A stretch of DNA of 64,000 bases from assembly GCF_019444005.1 (NCBI RefSeq), contig NZ_CP049304.1, positions 310,001 to 374,000 of the forward strand, written 5' to 3'. Shown here piece by piece: positions 18,362-27,236 of the stretch. This DNA is from Liquorilactobacillus nagelii DSM 13675 (GTDB lineage Bacteria > Bacillota > Bacilli > Lactobacillales > Lactobacillaceae). Position 1 is the stretch's first letter; every line of letters begins with the position of its first letter. The position numbers were made by a program, and so were the translations under genes. Below the pieces are notes generated by a model. The model did no database searches, was not told the origin of the DNA, and saw nothing but the letters and a program-made list of their open reading frames with translations.

Positions 18362-19398
18362 TGAATCGTTACCAACAAGCAGGTGTAGATGTTACTGCTG
18401 GCTATGAAATGGTTCAACGAATCAAAAAAAACGTTGCAGCTACGAAAAGAACCGGAGTAATGGGAGGATTTGGCAGTTTTGGCGGATTGTTTGATTTAGG
18501 TGCTTTAAACTTAAAACAGCCAGTATTAGTTTCTGGAACTGATGGTGTTGGGACTAAATTGCTAATCGCTCAAACAGCTAACCAACATCAAACAATTGGG
18601 ATTGATTGTGTTGCAATGTGTGTTAATGATGTTTTAGCTCAAGGAGCAGAACCCTTATTTTTTCTCGATTATATTGCTGTTGGGCAGAACCGACCGGCTA
18701 AAATGGCACAGATTGTTAGTGGAGTTGCTGCGGGCTGCCAACAGGCTAAAATGGCTTTAATTGGTGGTGAAACGGCTGAAATGCCAGACATGTATGCTAA
18801 AGAGGAATATGACTTAGCTGGTTTTGCAGTTGGAGCGGCCGAAAAAGAGCAGTTGTTAACAGCAGAGTCTCCCCAAGCCGGAGATGTTTTGATTGGATTG
18901 CCGGCTTCGGGTTTGCATTCCAATGGCTTTTCACTTGTCAGACAAATTTTGTTTAAGGATCATCACCTGCAATTGGATTACAAACCAGTTGAATTAGGAG
19001 GTCGGAGTTTAGCGGAAGAACTATTAGTTCCAACCAAAATTTATGTTGCGGCAGTTTTACCGTTAGTCAAAGCCGGATTGCTGAACGGAATTAGTCATAT
19101 TACTGGGGGAGGTCTTTATGAAAACCTACCACGGATGTTTGCCGACTCTTTGCAGGCAGTTTTGCAAGCTGATAGTTGGCCGAAATTACCGATTTTTAAT
19201 TATTTGAAGAAACTTGGAGATTTATCGACAGCGGATTGTTTCCATACCTTTAATATGGGAATCGGTCTTGTTCTGGCTGTTGAACCTACAAAGGTAAAGC
19301 AGGTGCAGCAGCAATTACAAATTTCCGGTCAACCAAACTTTATTGTTGGCAAATTACAATCAAGACCAGCTAACCAAGCTAAGATTATGATTAAGTGA
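18361..19398 (+). CDS. purM: Phosphoribosylformylglycinamidine cyclo-ligase
   Basis: A 345-residue AIR synthetase that closes the imidazole ring using [56 protein letters not shown] and [11 protein letters not shown] are diagnostic, and [16 protein letters not shown] lies in the C-terminal half. The start shares one base with the purF stop codon. It is a middle gene of the pur operon. Confidence 0.97.
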   Translation: MNRYQQAGVDVTAGYEMVQRIKKNVAATKRTGVMGGFGSFGGLFDLGALNLKQPVLVSGTDGVGTKLLIAQTANQHQTIGIDCVAMCVNDVLAQGAEPLFFLDYIAVGQNRPAKMAQIVSGVAAGCQQAKMALIGGETAEMPDMYAKEEYDLAGFAVGAAEKEQLLTAESPQAGDVLIGLPASGLHSNGFSLVRQILFKDHHLQLDYKPVELGGRSLAEELLVPTKIYVAAVLPLVKAGLLNGISHITGGGLYENLPRMFADSLQAVLQADSWPKLPIFNYLKKLGDLSTADCFHTFNMGIGLVLAVEPTKVKQVQQQLQISGQPNFIVGKLQSRPANQAKIMIK

Positions 19399-19407
19399 GG
19401 CGCAATA

Positions 19408-19992
19408 ATGAGAGTGGCAATTTTTGCTTCAGGTAACGGAACTAATTTTGAAATTTTAGCTCAGCAATTCTTAAATCAGCAAATTCCTGGTCAGTTATCA
19501 CTGCTTTTTTGTGACCACCCACAAGCACCGGTAATTAAACGAGCTGAACGTTTAGGAATTGCCTGGGAGACTTTTACTGTCAAAGAGTGTGGCAATAAAG
19601 TTGCTTATGAACAGCGATTGGTACAGTTGCTAAAAGATTATAAAATTGATTTTATAATCTTGGCCGGTTATTTACGGGTGATTGGTAGTCCAATTTTAGA
19701 TTATTATCCAAAACGGATTATTAATTTACATCCAGCTTATTTACCAGAATATCCAGGTTTGCATTCGATTGAACGTGCTTTAGCTGATAAAAAAACGCAA
19801 ACGGGGGTTACGATTCATTATATCGATGCTGGCTTAGACTCGGGGCCAATTATTACGCAAAAACGGGTGCCAATTTTACCTAATGATACCTTGACAACTC
19901 TTGAAGCACGGGTTCATGCTTGTGAACACCAATTATATCCGCAAGTTGTTAAACAATTAATGACCGCATTTGAAAAAAAGGAGCAAATTTAA
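19408..19992 (+). CDS. purN: Phosphoribosylglycinamide formyltransferase
   Basis: A 194-residue GAR transformylase using 10-formyl-tetrahydrofolate. The N-terminal [13 protein letters not shown] is the phosphate-binding loop. [12 protein letters not shown] and the catalytic Asn and His in [14 protein letters not shown] are intact, as is the Asp of [18 protein letters not shown] site precedes the ATG. The gene overlaps purH by one base. Confidence 0.97.
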   Translation: MRVAIFASGNGTNFEILAQQFLNQQIPGQLSLLFCDHPQAPVIKRAERLGIAWETFTVKECGNKVAYEQRLVQLLKDYKIDFIILAGYLRVIGSPILDYYPKRIINLHPAYLPEYPGLHSIERALADKKTQTGVTIHYIDAGLDSGPIITQKRVPILPNDTLTTLEARVHACEHQLYPQVVKQLMTAFEKKEQI

Positions 19993-21533
19993 TGAGAAGA
20001 GCTTTACTGAGTGTTTCTGATAAATCTAACTTGATTCCGTTTGCTAAAAAACTGATTGAACATCAATTTGAAATTATTTCGACTGGTGGGACTCGCCAGG
20101 TTTTAAATGATGCGGGTGTAAAAACTATTTCGGTTGAAGATGTAACTGGTTTTCCCGAAATTTTAGATGGTCGCGTTAAGACCTTGAACCCATTTATTCA
20201 TGGCGGTTTGCTTGGTCGACGTGAATTGCCAGAACATCGTCGAGTAATGAAAAAATTAGGGATTCACCCAATTGATCTGGTTTGCGTGAATTTATATCCA
20301 TTTAAGCAAACAATTCTCAAACCAGGCGTTAAATTAGCAGACGCAATCGAAAATATTGATATTGGCGGTCCGAGCATGCTCCGGAGTGCTGCCAAAAATT
20401 ATCGCGATGTAACCGTAGTTGTTGATAGTACAGATTATCAACTGATTAGTGAACAACTGGATCAACAAGATGAAGTTGATTTAACAACGCGTGCTCAGTT
20501 GGCTGCTAAAGCTTTTCGTCATACAGCTGCTTATGATGCTTTAATAGCTAATTATCTTTCAGAACAAGTTAAGGTAGTTGCTCCTGAAAAATTAACTTTG
20601 ACCTACGAATTGGAAGAAACGATGCGTTATGGTGAAAACAGTCATCAAAAAGCTTGGTTTTATCGGGATGCTTTACCAAATAAAAAATATTCAATTACTA
20701 ACGCTCAGCAATTGCACGGGAAAAAACTTTCTTATAACAATATCAAAGATGCCGATGCAGCAATTCGGATTGCTCGTGAATTTTCCAAGCCAACTGTTGT
20801 TGCTTTAAAACATATGAATCCTTGTGGTATCGGTCAAGCAGATAAGTTAGAAACTGCTTGGGATCGGGCATATGCGGCGGATTCAATTTCGATTTTTGGT
20901 GGAGTAATTGTTTTAAATCGGAAAGTTGATTTGGCAACGGCAACTAAAATGCATAAATTATTCTTAGAAATTATTATTGCACCTGAATTTGACCCAGCGG
21001 CTTATGATATGTTAGCCAAAAAGAAAAACTTGCGCATTTTGCAGCTAGACTTCACCGCCAAAGATGAACCAGCAAAAAAAGAAACAGTTTCTATTATGGG
21101 TGGCTTATTAATGCAAGAACAAGATGTTTTAGCTGAGGATCCACATAGTTGGAAAGTCGTCACTAAAACAACGCCAACAGACCAACAGCTTGCTAACTTA
21201 CTTTTTGCTTGGAAAACGGTTAAGCACACTAAAAGTAATGCAATTGTGGTAGCTAACGGACAGCAGACACTAGGAATTGGCGCTGGTCAGCCGAATCGAA
21301 TTGATTCAACCAAAATTGCAATTAAAAATGCTGGCGAACAAATTGATGAGCAGACGGTGCTAGCTAGTGATGCTTTCTTTCCAATGGATGACTGTGTTCA
21401 ATATGCCGCTGAGCACGGAATTAAAGCGATTGTCCAACCAGGTGGTAGTATTCGTGATCAAGATTCGATTGCAATGGCGGATAAATACGGCATTGCGATG
21501 GTAACTACTGGAATCAGACATTTTCGCCATTAA
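19992..21533 (+). CDS. purH: Bifunctional AICAR transformylase / IMP cyclohydrolase
   Basis: A 513-residue bifunctional enzyme for the last two steps to IMP. The N-terminal MGS-like cyclohydrolase domain ([41 protein letters not shown]) is followed by the transformylase domain ([13 protein letters not shown] motif at [46 protein letters not shown]). AAGGAG precedes the ATG. purD follows 12 nt downstream. Confidence 0.97.
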   Translation: MRRALLSVSDKSNLIPFAKKLIEHQFEIISTGGTRQVLNDAGVKTISVEDVTGFPEILDGRVKTLNPFIHGGLLGRRELPEHRRVMKKLGIHPIDLVCVNLYPFKQTILKPGVKLADAIENIDIGGPSMLRSAAKNYRDVTVVVDSTDYQLISEQLDQQDEVDLTTRAQLAAKAFRHTAAYDALIANYLSEQVKVVAPEKLTLTYELEETMRYGENSHQKAWFYRDALPNKKYSITNAQQLHGKKLSYNNIKDADAAIRIAREFSKPTVVALKHMNPCGIGQADKLETAWDRAYAADSISIFGGVIVLNRKVDLATATKMHKLFLEIIIAPEFDPAAYDMLAKKKNLRILQLDFTAKDEPAKKETVSIMGGLLMQEQDVLAEDPHSWKVVTKTTPTDQQLANLLFAWKTVKHTKSNAIVVANGQQTLGIGAGQPNRIDSTKIAIKNAGEQIDEQTVLASDAFFPMDDCVQYAAEHGIKAIVQPGGSIRDQDSIAMADKYGIAMVTTGIRHFRH

Positions 21534-21548
21534 TAGGAGGCTGACTTG

Positions 21549-22823
21549 ATGGGTAAGACGGGGTTAAAAATCTTAGTGGTCGGTTCTGGAGGAAGAGAAC
21601 ACGCGATTTGTCGTAAATTTCTAGCTAGTCCACTGGTTGATGAAGTCTATTGTGCGCCGGGAAATCCGGGAATGTCGTTTTCTGGGGTTAAAACGGTGGC
21701 TATTAATGAACTTGAGTTTTCAAAATTACGTAAATTTGTTGAAGAAAAACAAATTACTTGGACTTTTGTGGGACCTGAAGATGCTTTAGTTGCAGGTATT
21801 GTAGATGACTTTCAAACGGCTGGTCTCAAAATTTTTGGGCCGACTGCGCGAGCCGCTCAATTGGAAGGCTCAAAAAAATTTGCTTTAGAATTTATGCAAC
21901 GTTATCAGGTTCCAACTGCTACTTATCAAGCTTTCCAAGAGCCTACAGCTGCTTTGAAAGCTTTACCAGCGTTTAAGTTGCCAGTAGTTGTGAAAGCAGA
22001 CGGCTTAGCAGCTGGCAAGGGAGTTACTGTGGCAACCACCCAAGCAGCTGCCGTCGCAGCGATTAAGCAATTATTTAACGAGGGTCAGCAAGAAGTTGTT
22101 CTTGAAGAATACTTAAGTGGCGCTGAATATTCACTTTTTGCTGTAATCGGTAAAAATAATTATCAACTATTGCCAATGGCACAGGATCATAAACGAGTCT
22201 ATGATAACGATCTTGGTCCGAATACGGGTGGCATGGGGGCCTATAGTCCGTTGCCCCAACTTTCAAAACAACTTTATCAAAAAATTGTGACCGAAGTTGT
22301 TGAACCGAGTGTTCAGGGATTACGGCAAGAAAAATTTAATTATCACGGGATTTTGTATATTGGGTTGATAGCAACTGAGAGCGGTCCAAAGGTCATTGAA
22401 TACAACGTTCGTTTAGGCGATCCAGAAACACAAGTTGTATTGCCACGCGTTAAAAGTGATTTTGCTGAATTGATTTCTGATTGTTTAGCAGATAAAAGGT
22501 TGGCACCAATCAAGACTAGTGAGCGAGCTTGTTTAGCAGTAGTTATTGCTGCACAAGGATACCCGCAAAACCCCCAATCAGGTCAACTATTACCAGAACT
22601 AAATGAAAAATCGGAAGTTACAGTTGATTTCGCTAATGTTGCGGTTGCTTCAGCAACGACTTTAAAAGCTGCTGGTGGTCGGTTAGCTGCTGTTGTAGCA
22701 GAAGCTGATTCTTTAATCCAAGCTCAAACAAAGGCATATCAATATTTATCTGAAAAGCAATTTGATAACTGCTTTTACCGCCATGATATTGGCATGAAAG
22801 CAACGCATAAATCCTATAAATAG
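21549..22823 (+). CDS. purD: Phosphoribosylamine-glycine ligase
   Basis: A 424-residue ATP-grasp GAR synthetase, the second pathway step although the last gene of the operon. VVGSGGREHAICRK at the N-terminus, GSKKFALEFMQRYQVPTA, VVKADGLAAGKGVTVA, NTGGMGAYSPLP and EYNVRLGDPETQVVLPR are conserved. The ATG at 21549 is chosen over the TTG immediately before it, as the AGGAGG site at 21536-21541 gives optimal spacing. A terminator follows at once. Confidence 0.97.
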   Translation: MGKTGLKILVVGSGGREHAICRKFLASPLVDEVYCAPGNPGMSFSGVKTVAINELEFSKLRKFVEEKQITWTFVGPEDALVAGIVDDFQTAGLKIFGPTARAAQLEGSKKFALEFMQRYQVPTATYQAFQEPTAALKALPAFKLPVVVKADGLAAGKGVTVATTQAAAVAAIKQLFNEGQQEVVLEEYLSGAEYSLFAVIGKNNYQLLPMAQDHKRVYDNDLGPNTGGMGAYSPLPQLSKQLYQKIVTEVVEPSVQGLRQEKFNYHGILYIGLIATESGPKVIEYNVRLGDPETQVVLPRVKSDFAELISDCLADKRLAPIKTSERACLAVVIAAQGYPQNPQSGQLLPELNEKSEVTVDFANVAVASATTLKAAGGRLAAVVAEADSLIQAQTKAYQYLSEKQFDNCFYRHDIGMKATHKSYK

Positions 22824-22828
22824 CTTGC

Positions 22829-22873
22829 AAATAGGCCGAATAACTATCTGGATAATAGCTGTTCGGCCTATTT
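22829..22873. terminator. Terminator between purD and the convergent aminotransferase
   Basis: AAATAGGCCGAA pairs with TTCGGCCTATTT around a partly paired interior. T-rich DNA follows, and the symmetry allows use from both strands. Confidence 0.8.
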
Positions 22874-22922
22874 GTTATACAATCTTTTCTATTGCTAAAT
22901 AAAATGTTAAGATAGTGATAAT

Positions 22923-24107
22923 TTATTTTGGGGTTGTAACTAGTGCTGTTTTCATTAAATTTCCCAGCTCCTGACAGCCACGTTGGATTTCTTCCAATGT
23001 TGTTCCAGTAAAGTTCAAACGTAAATGATTAATTGGATGTGAATTAACAAACATATCTTTGCCAGGCAAAAAAGTAACTTGTTGGCTTAAATGGAGTAAC
23101 TTACTTGCATCCAAGTCTTGAGGGAGCGTTACCCAAACAAAGAAACCTCCTTGGGGCTTGGAAAAATGACATTCATTTGGCAAGTATTGTTGTAAGCAGT
23201 TCAACATGACAGCCAATTTTTGACGATAACTATTGCGTAACTTCTGAATATGGTCACTCAGACAATTATCTGTTAGATACTGATCAATCGCTTCAAGAAC
23301 AACATTTGGTGACTGGCAATCAAACGCTAAGCGCAAATTTGCTAAGTCGCTAATGATTGAGTGAGCAGCAATGACCCAGCCGGTTCTTAAAGCAGGCGAT
23401 AAAATTTTGGAAAAGCTGCCAATTAGAGCAACATTCCCTGTTTGGTCAAAGGCTTTGATCGGTGGTAAAGACTCACCAGCATAACGTAATTCGCGATAAG
23501 GATCATCTTCAATTATCAAGGCATCGTATGTAGCAGCTAATTTAGCGAGGCGTTTTCGTTTGGGAATACTCATACAATAACCAGTTGGATTTTGAAAATT
23601 GGGGATCGTGTAAATTAATTTTATTTGATGGTGTTGTAATTTTTCTTCAAGAACATCAAGATCCATGCCATCGCTTTCCATTGGAATCTCATAATAAGTA
23701 GGTTGATATTCATTAAAGGCTTCAACTGCTCCAATATAGGTTGGACCTTCAACTGCAAGGCCATCTCCAGAATTCAAGAATAAGCTAGCTAAGAGTTTAA
23801 TTGCTTGCTGACCACCTTGAGTGAACATAATGTTTTCAACGGAGCACTCAACATTTAGTTGGTGAATATAATTAGTTAGTTTTTTTCGTAAGTTAAGATC
23901 ACCCAAAACAGATCGATATTGAAATAAGTCAGGGGCAGCAGTTGCCAAACGTTGTTGAAAGGCTTGTTGCAGTTTCTCTTGTGGAAAAAGGGCAGCATCA
24001 GGATAACCACCGGAAAACGAAATGGCATTTGTTTGGTCGCTGAGTGAAAATAAATCAGCTAAGCTAGATGATCCTTGAAAATTACGGACTGCATTTTTTG
24101 GCAACAT
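22923..24107 (-). CDS. PLP-dependent aminotransferase, class I/II
   Basis: A 394-residue fold-type I aminotransferase of the group that includes 2-aminoadipate (LysN-like) and aromatic aminotransferases, and the catalytic half of MocR regulators; no N-terminal GntR domain is present. Seen are SFSGGYPDAALFP, FTQGGQQAIKLLA, IYTIPNFQNPTG, the IIEDDPYRELRY motif and the PLP lysine in GSFSKILSPALRTGW. The substrate cannot be told from sequence. It starts at an ATG after AAGGAGGAG and is divergent from a LysR gene, which may control it. Confidence 0.92.
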   Translation of the reverse strand: MLPKNAVRNFQGSSSLADLFSLSDQTNAISFSGGYPDAALFPQEKLQQAFQQRLATAAPDLFQYRSVLGDLNLRKKLTNYIHQLNVECSVENIMFTQGGQQAIKLLASLFLNSGDGLAVEGPTYIGAVEAFNEYQPTYYEIPMESDGMDLDVLEEKLQHHQIKLIYTIPNFQNPTGYCMSIPKRKRLAKLAATYDALIIEDDPYRELRYAGESLPPIKAFDQTGNVALIGSFSKILSPALRTGWVIAAHSIISDLANLRLAFDCQSPNVVLEAIDQYLTDNCLSDHIQKLRNSYRQKLAVMLNCLQQYLPNECHFSKPQGGFFVWVTLPQDLDASKLLHLSQQVTFLPGKDMFVNSHPINHLRLNFTGTTLEEIQRGCQELGNLMKTALVTTPK

Positions 24108-24133
24108 ATTAAGCTCCTCCTTGTTTTTTATGC

Positions 24134-24162
24134 TTGTTATTAGTGTAGTCTAGTTTTATAAT
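24134..24162 (+). promoter_or_regulatory. Promoter of the lysR gene
   Basis: TTGTTA (24134-24139), 17 nt, then a perfect TATAAT (24157-24162). The expected transcript start lies about 20 nt before the palindrome. Confidence 0.6.
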
Positions 24163-24187
24163 TAAGTAAAATTCATTTTATTCATGA

Positions 24188-24210
24188 TAAAGTGAAACTG
24201 ATTCACTTTA
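24188..24210. promoter_or_regulatory. Palindrome, candidate operator between lysR and aminotransferase
   Basis: TAAAGTGAA and TTCACTTTA form a perfect 9-bp inverted repeat around ACTGA in the 120-bp divergent intergenic region. It lies upstream of the aminotransferase and in the 5' leader of lysR, where a regulator could control both. Confidence 0.55.
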
Positions 24211-24227
24211 TGAAAGGGGGAGTTTTA

Positions 24228-25115
24228 ATGTCAACATTTGCATATGAGGTTTTTAGTGAAGTAGCCAAACAAAAAACTTTTTTTGCTGCGGCTAATCAAT
24301 TGAATGTCACACCATCAGCGATTAGTCATTCAATTTCAAATTTAGAAAAAGATTTGGGCTTTTCTTTGTTTATTCGTAATCGGACAGGAGTCAAATTAAC
24401 ACCAGATGGTGAAAAAATTTTGCCAGTTATCCAGGACATCTTAAATGCAGAAGCCAAATTGGCTGAGGAATCAGCACGGATTAATGGGTTGAATCAAGGA
24501 AGAATTCGAATCGGTGCTTTTAGTAGTGTTTGCATCAATTGGTTACCGGATATTATTCGTGAGTTTAAAAAAAGTTATCCCGAAATTGAACTTTCAGTTT
24601 CACAAGGTAATTTTAATGCAGTAGCAGAACAAGTTCGGCTTGGAACCTTGGATATTGGCTTTAGTGCTTTGCCAATTAAAGAAAAACTTGAGGTAATTCC
24701 TTTACATCGTGATCCGATTTACTGTGTAGCTCCAGAAAAATTTAAACCAGCGGAAAGTCGGATTGTGACAGCTGATGATATACGTGGCAAAAATTTTATT
24801 TTACAACAAATTGATTATGACCGGGATACTAAAAAGGCCCTGGACACTTATGATGTATCCTTAAACTCAATTGATTATAGTATTGATGATGCTTCAATAA
24901 TTGCGATGGTTGAAAGTGGACTAGGATTAGGAATTTTGCCAGAACTAGCTTTACAGAAATTGTCAGGCAATGTAACGTTCTATCCATTTAAGGAGCATTT
25001 TTATCGGACTATTTGTTTAGTGACTCATACTGAAGCAAAACAAACTCCATCAACTAAAGCATTTATTAAAGCTATTCAAGATTATTTACAAAGTCGATAT
25101 GGACAAGAATGGTGA
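24228..25115 (+). CDS. LysR-family transcriptional regulator
   Basis: A 295-residue LysR regulator. The N-terminal winged helix-turn-helix reads FSEVAKQKTFFAAANQLNVTPSAISHSISNLEKDLG with the typical LF.R....LT..G after it. The effector domain (residues about 90-290) has the usual two-lobed fold, with IRIGAFSSVCINWLP at its start. The ATG at 24228 follows AAAGGGGGAG; an upstream ATG at 24192 falls inside the palindrome and lacks a site. The target is probably the divergent aminotransferase and itself; the ligand is unknown. Confidence 0.92.
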   Translation: MSTFAYEVFSEVAKQKTFFAAANQLNVTPSAISHSISNLEKDLGFSLFIRNRTGVKLTPDGEKILPVIQDILNAEAKLAEESARINGLNQGRIRIGAFSSVCINWLPDIIREFKKSYPEIELSVSQGNFNAVAEQVRLGTLDIGFSALPIKEKLEVIPLHRDPIYCVAPEKFKPAESRIVTADDIRGKNFILQQIDYDRDTKKALDTYDVSLNSIDYSIDDASIIAMVESGLGLGILPELALQKLSGNVTFYPFKEHFYRTICLVTHTEAKQTPSTKAFIKAIQDYLQSRYGQEW

Positions 25116-25161
25116 AAAACAAATAAATTTCTCTTAAATAAAAAAAGATTATAAAAGGGTA

Positions 25162-25189
25162 TTGCAATTCACAAATTATGTGCTATGAT
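25162..25189 (+). promoter_or_regulatory. Promoter of the MATE exporter
   Basis: TTGCAA, a 16-nt spacer, then TATGAT preceded by TGC (TGn extension). Confidence 0.55.
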
Positions 25190-25245
25190 TTAAAAACATG
25201 ATTTTTGCAAGCCTTTTTCTTTGTCAAATTTTGAGGAGGATCACA

Positions 25246-26631
25246 GTGAAAGAACTGACCAAAGGAAGTCCGATTAGATTAATTTTAATGTTTACTTTTC
25301 CATTGTTAATTGGAAATTTATTTCAGCAATTTTATAGCATATCAGATACGTTGATTGTCGGACAAACGTTAGGGGTCAAGGCTTTAGCCGCTGTTGGTTC
25401 AACTGGCAGTATTCAATTTTTAATTATCGGATTTGCTCAAGGATTGACGGCTGGGCTTTCAATTTTAACGGCGCAATATTTTGGGGCACATGATTATAAA
25501 AAAGTAAAACAAAGCTTCGCAGTTAATATTATTATTTGTCTGGTAATGACAATTATTTTAACGGCACTGAGCTTGTTCTTTGTAGAAGATATTTTAGAAT
25601 TGATGAAAACTCCGGCAGCCATTGAAGCGAATGCCAGAACTTTTATTTCAATTATTTTTGCGGGAATTTTTGCATCGATGGCATTTAACTTACTTTCGAA
25701 TATTATTCGTGCGCTAGGTGATAGCAGGACGCCCTTGTATTTTTTGATAATTGCCGCTTTATTAAATATTGTTTTAGAATTAGTTTTCATTTTAGTTTTT
25801 AAGCTAGGGGTAGCTGGAGCAGGCTATGCAACTGTTATTGCCCAGATCTTTTCGGTCGTTTTATGTATCTGGTATATTATCCGACGAATACCATTACTCC
25901 AAGTTACTAAGCGGGATTTCCAAGCAATTAGCTGGGTCGAAATTGGGCACCACTTGTATATCGGACTGCCAATGGCCTTTCAGACTTCAATTATTGCTAT
26001 TGGATCGATTATGATCCAGTCAGCTTTAAATAGTCTTGGAACAACTGCAGTTGCCGCAACGACTGCTGCTAGCAAAATTGATCAATTAGCGATTCAGCCA
26101 ATGATGTCTTTTGGGATTGGCATGGCAACATTTACAGCACAAAATTATGGAGCGCGGCTGTATGATCGTATTTTACAAGGGGTTAAACAATGTTTAGCAG
26201 TTTCAATCTTATTTAGTTTAGCAGCTGGTTTTTCAGTTATTTTCTTTGGCAAAGCAATGGTTTCCCTGTTTGTTGGTAATTCAGCAACTGAGGTTTTGCA
26301 GTTAGCTCAAGTTTATTTCAATGTCAATGGCTCATTTTATTTTGTACTAGCAACCTTGTTTGTTTTACGCTATACTTTGCAAGGACTTGGACAAAGTATT
26401 GTTCCAACTCTAGCTGGAATAGCAGAATTAACAATGAGAAGCTTAGCAGCATTGTTGTTAGCAACTTCTTGGGGGTATATTGGGACTTGTTTTGCTAATC
26501 CTTTGGCTTGGTTTGGTTCTTGTTCAGTGCTGTTGTTTTCTTATTTTAAGGCAATTAAGATGCTGCGTTCGCAAAGTAGGCAGTTACAAGCAAAGGAAGA
26601 TTCAAAAAAGATTCCTTGTTTGGAAGAATAG
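25246..26631 (+). CDS. MATE-family multidrug/metabolite exporter
   Basis: A 461-residue, 12-helix MATE (multi-antimicrobial extrusion, MatE) transporter, expected to expel cationic drugs or metabolites in exchange for H+ or Na+. The two homologous halves start FPLLIGNLFQQFYSISDTLIVGQTLG and LPMAFQTSIIAIGSIMIQSALNSLG; SAGLTAG-like AQGLTAGLSILTAQYFGAHD is typical. The start is the GTG at 25246, seven bases after GAGGAGG; the in-frame ATG at 25198 lies upstream of that site. Substrate unknown. Confidence 0.92.
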   Translation: MKELTKGSPIRLILMFTFPLLIGNLFQQFYSISDTLIVGQTLGVKALAAVGSTGSIQFLIIGFAQGLTAGLSILTAQYFGAHDYKKVKQSFAVNIIICLVMTIILTALSLFFVEDILELMKTPAAIEANARTFISIIFAGIFASMAFNLLSNIIRALGDSRTPLYFLIIAALLNIVLELVFILVFKLGVAGAGYATVIAQIFSVVLCIWYIIRRIPLLQVTKRDFQAISWVEIGHHLYIGLPMAFQTSIIAIGSIMIQSALNSLGTTAVAATTAASKIDQLAIQPMMSFGIGMATFTAQNYGARLYDRILQGVKQCLAVSILFSLAAGFSVIFFGKAMVSLFVGNSATEVLQLAQVYFNVNGSFYFVLATLFVLRYTLQGLGQSIVPTLAGIAELTMRSLAALLLATSWGYIGTCFANPLAWFGSCSVLLFSYFKAIKMLRSQSRQLQAKEDSKKIPCLEE

Positions 26632-26644
26632 TGAGCTGTTTTAA

Positions 26645-26673
26645 TTGAGAAGATGTTTTTTAAGGTGTAGAAT
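26645..26673 (+). promoter_or_regulatory. Promoter of the DUF2187 gene
   Basis: TTGAGA, 17 nt, TAGAAT, ending about 30 nt before the ATG. Confidence 0.5.
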
Positions 26674-26704
26674 CAAAAGATAATTAATTAAAGGTGGTTT
26701 TTTT

Positions 26705-26911
26705 ATGAGTAATGAATTTAAAATCGGTGAAAAAGTAAAATGCAAAAAATTCGGTGCATTGAATCATGATTTTATTGGCAACATTGAGAAAATCTATGAA
26801 AATTCGGCACTTGTTTCAATTCAAGAACATGAAAAAGAAGATGAAGTTGCCGTTAATGATTTCCATAAACGAGTAATTGTTCGACTAACAAATATGAAAA
26901 AAATCAGTTAA
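26705..26911 (+). CDS. DUF2187 (YkvS-like) small protein
   Basis: A 68-residue basic protein resembling the DUF2187/YkvS family of small Firmicutes proteins. It has a KOW/SH3-like pattern: IGEKVKCKKFG, GNIEKIYENSALVSI, VNDFHKRVIV. The biochemical role is not established. An AAAGGTGG site lies before the ATG. It is a single-gene unit ahead of the tRNA-Gly promoter. Confidence 0.7.
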   Translation: MSNEFKIGEKVKCKKFGALNHDFIGNIEKIYENSALVSIQEHEKEDEVAVNDFHKRVIVRLTNMKKIS

Positions 26912-26918
26912 AAATTGG

Positions 26919-26947
26919 CTGACAGCTGGAATATTTTATGCTATACT
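26919..26947 (+). promoter_or_regulatory. Promoter of tRNA-Gly (and probably argS)
   Basis: CTGACA (26919-26924), 17 nt, then TATACT (26942-26947) preceded by TGC (extended -10). It ends 12 nt before the tRNA. No separate promoter fits between the tRNA and the T-box. Confidence 0.6.
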
Positions 26948-26959
26948 ATAATCTGTCTT

Positions 26960-27030
26960 GCGGGTGTAGTTTAGTGGTAAAATTCCAGCTTCCCAAGCTG
27001 ATGTCGCGAGTTCGATTCTCGTCACCCGCT
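26960..27030 (+). tRNA. tRNA-Gly (anticodon CCC)
   Basis: A cloverleaf with acceptor GCGGGTG/CACCCGC and discriminator T, D-arm GTTTAGTGGTAAAAT, anticodon loop TTCCCAA (anticodon CCC) on stem CAGC/GCTG, and T-arm GCGAGTTCGATTCTCGT. No CCA is encoded. Only seven bases separate its 3' end from stem I of the argS T-box. Confidence 0.93.
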
Positions 27031-27037
27031 TAACCGC

Positions 27038-27218
27038 CGCAAAGGAGTAGTAAAATGGTAACTGTTTTCAGCAAGTCCGTGTTGATGTGAGACGGATATA
27101 CAGCCCATTCGAAGCGTGTCTTTGCGATAATTAGATAATTTTTGAGTGGATCTCCGATCAAAAAGAGTGGTACCGCGGGTAATTCTCGTCTCTTACATAT
27201 ATTGTAAGAGGCTTTTTT
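27038..27218 (+). promoter_or_regulatory. T-box riboswitch for arginine, upstream of argS
   Basis: The canonical T-box AGAGTGGTACCGCGGG lies at 27164-27179. The stem I base CGCAAAG (27038-27044) pairs perfectly with CTTTGCG (27120-27126). Within stem I the GAA-N-codon-purine pattern reads GAA-G-CGT-G, giving specifier CGT (Arg) at 27115-27117. The terminator stem (27188-27212, CTCTTACA/TGTAAGAG core) is followed by TTTTTT. Uncharged tRNA-Arg should stabilise the antiterminator and allow argS expression. Confidence 0.92.
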
Positions 27219-27236
27219 ATTATATGGAGGAAAATT

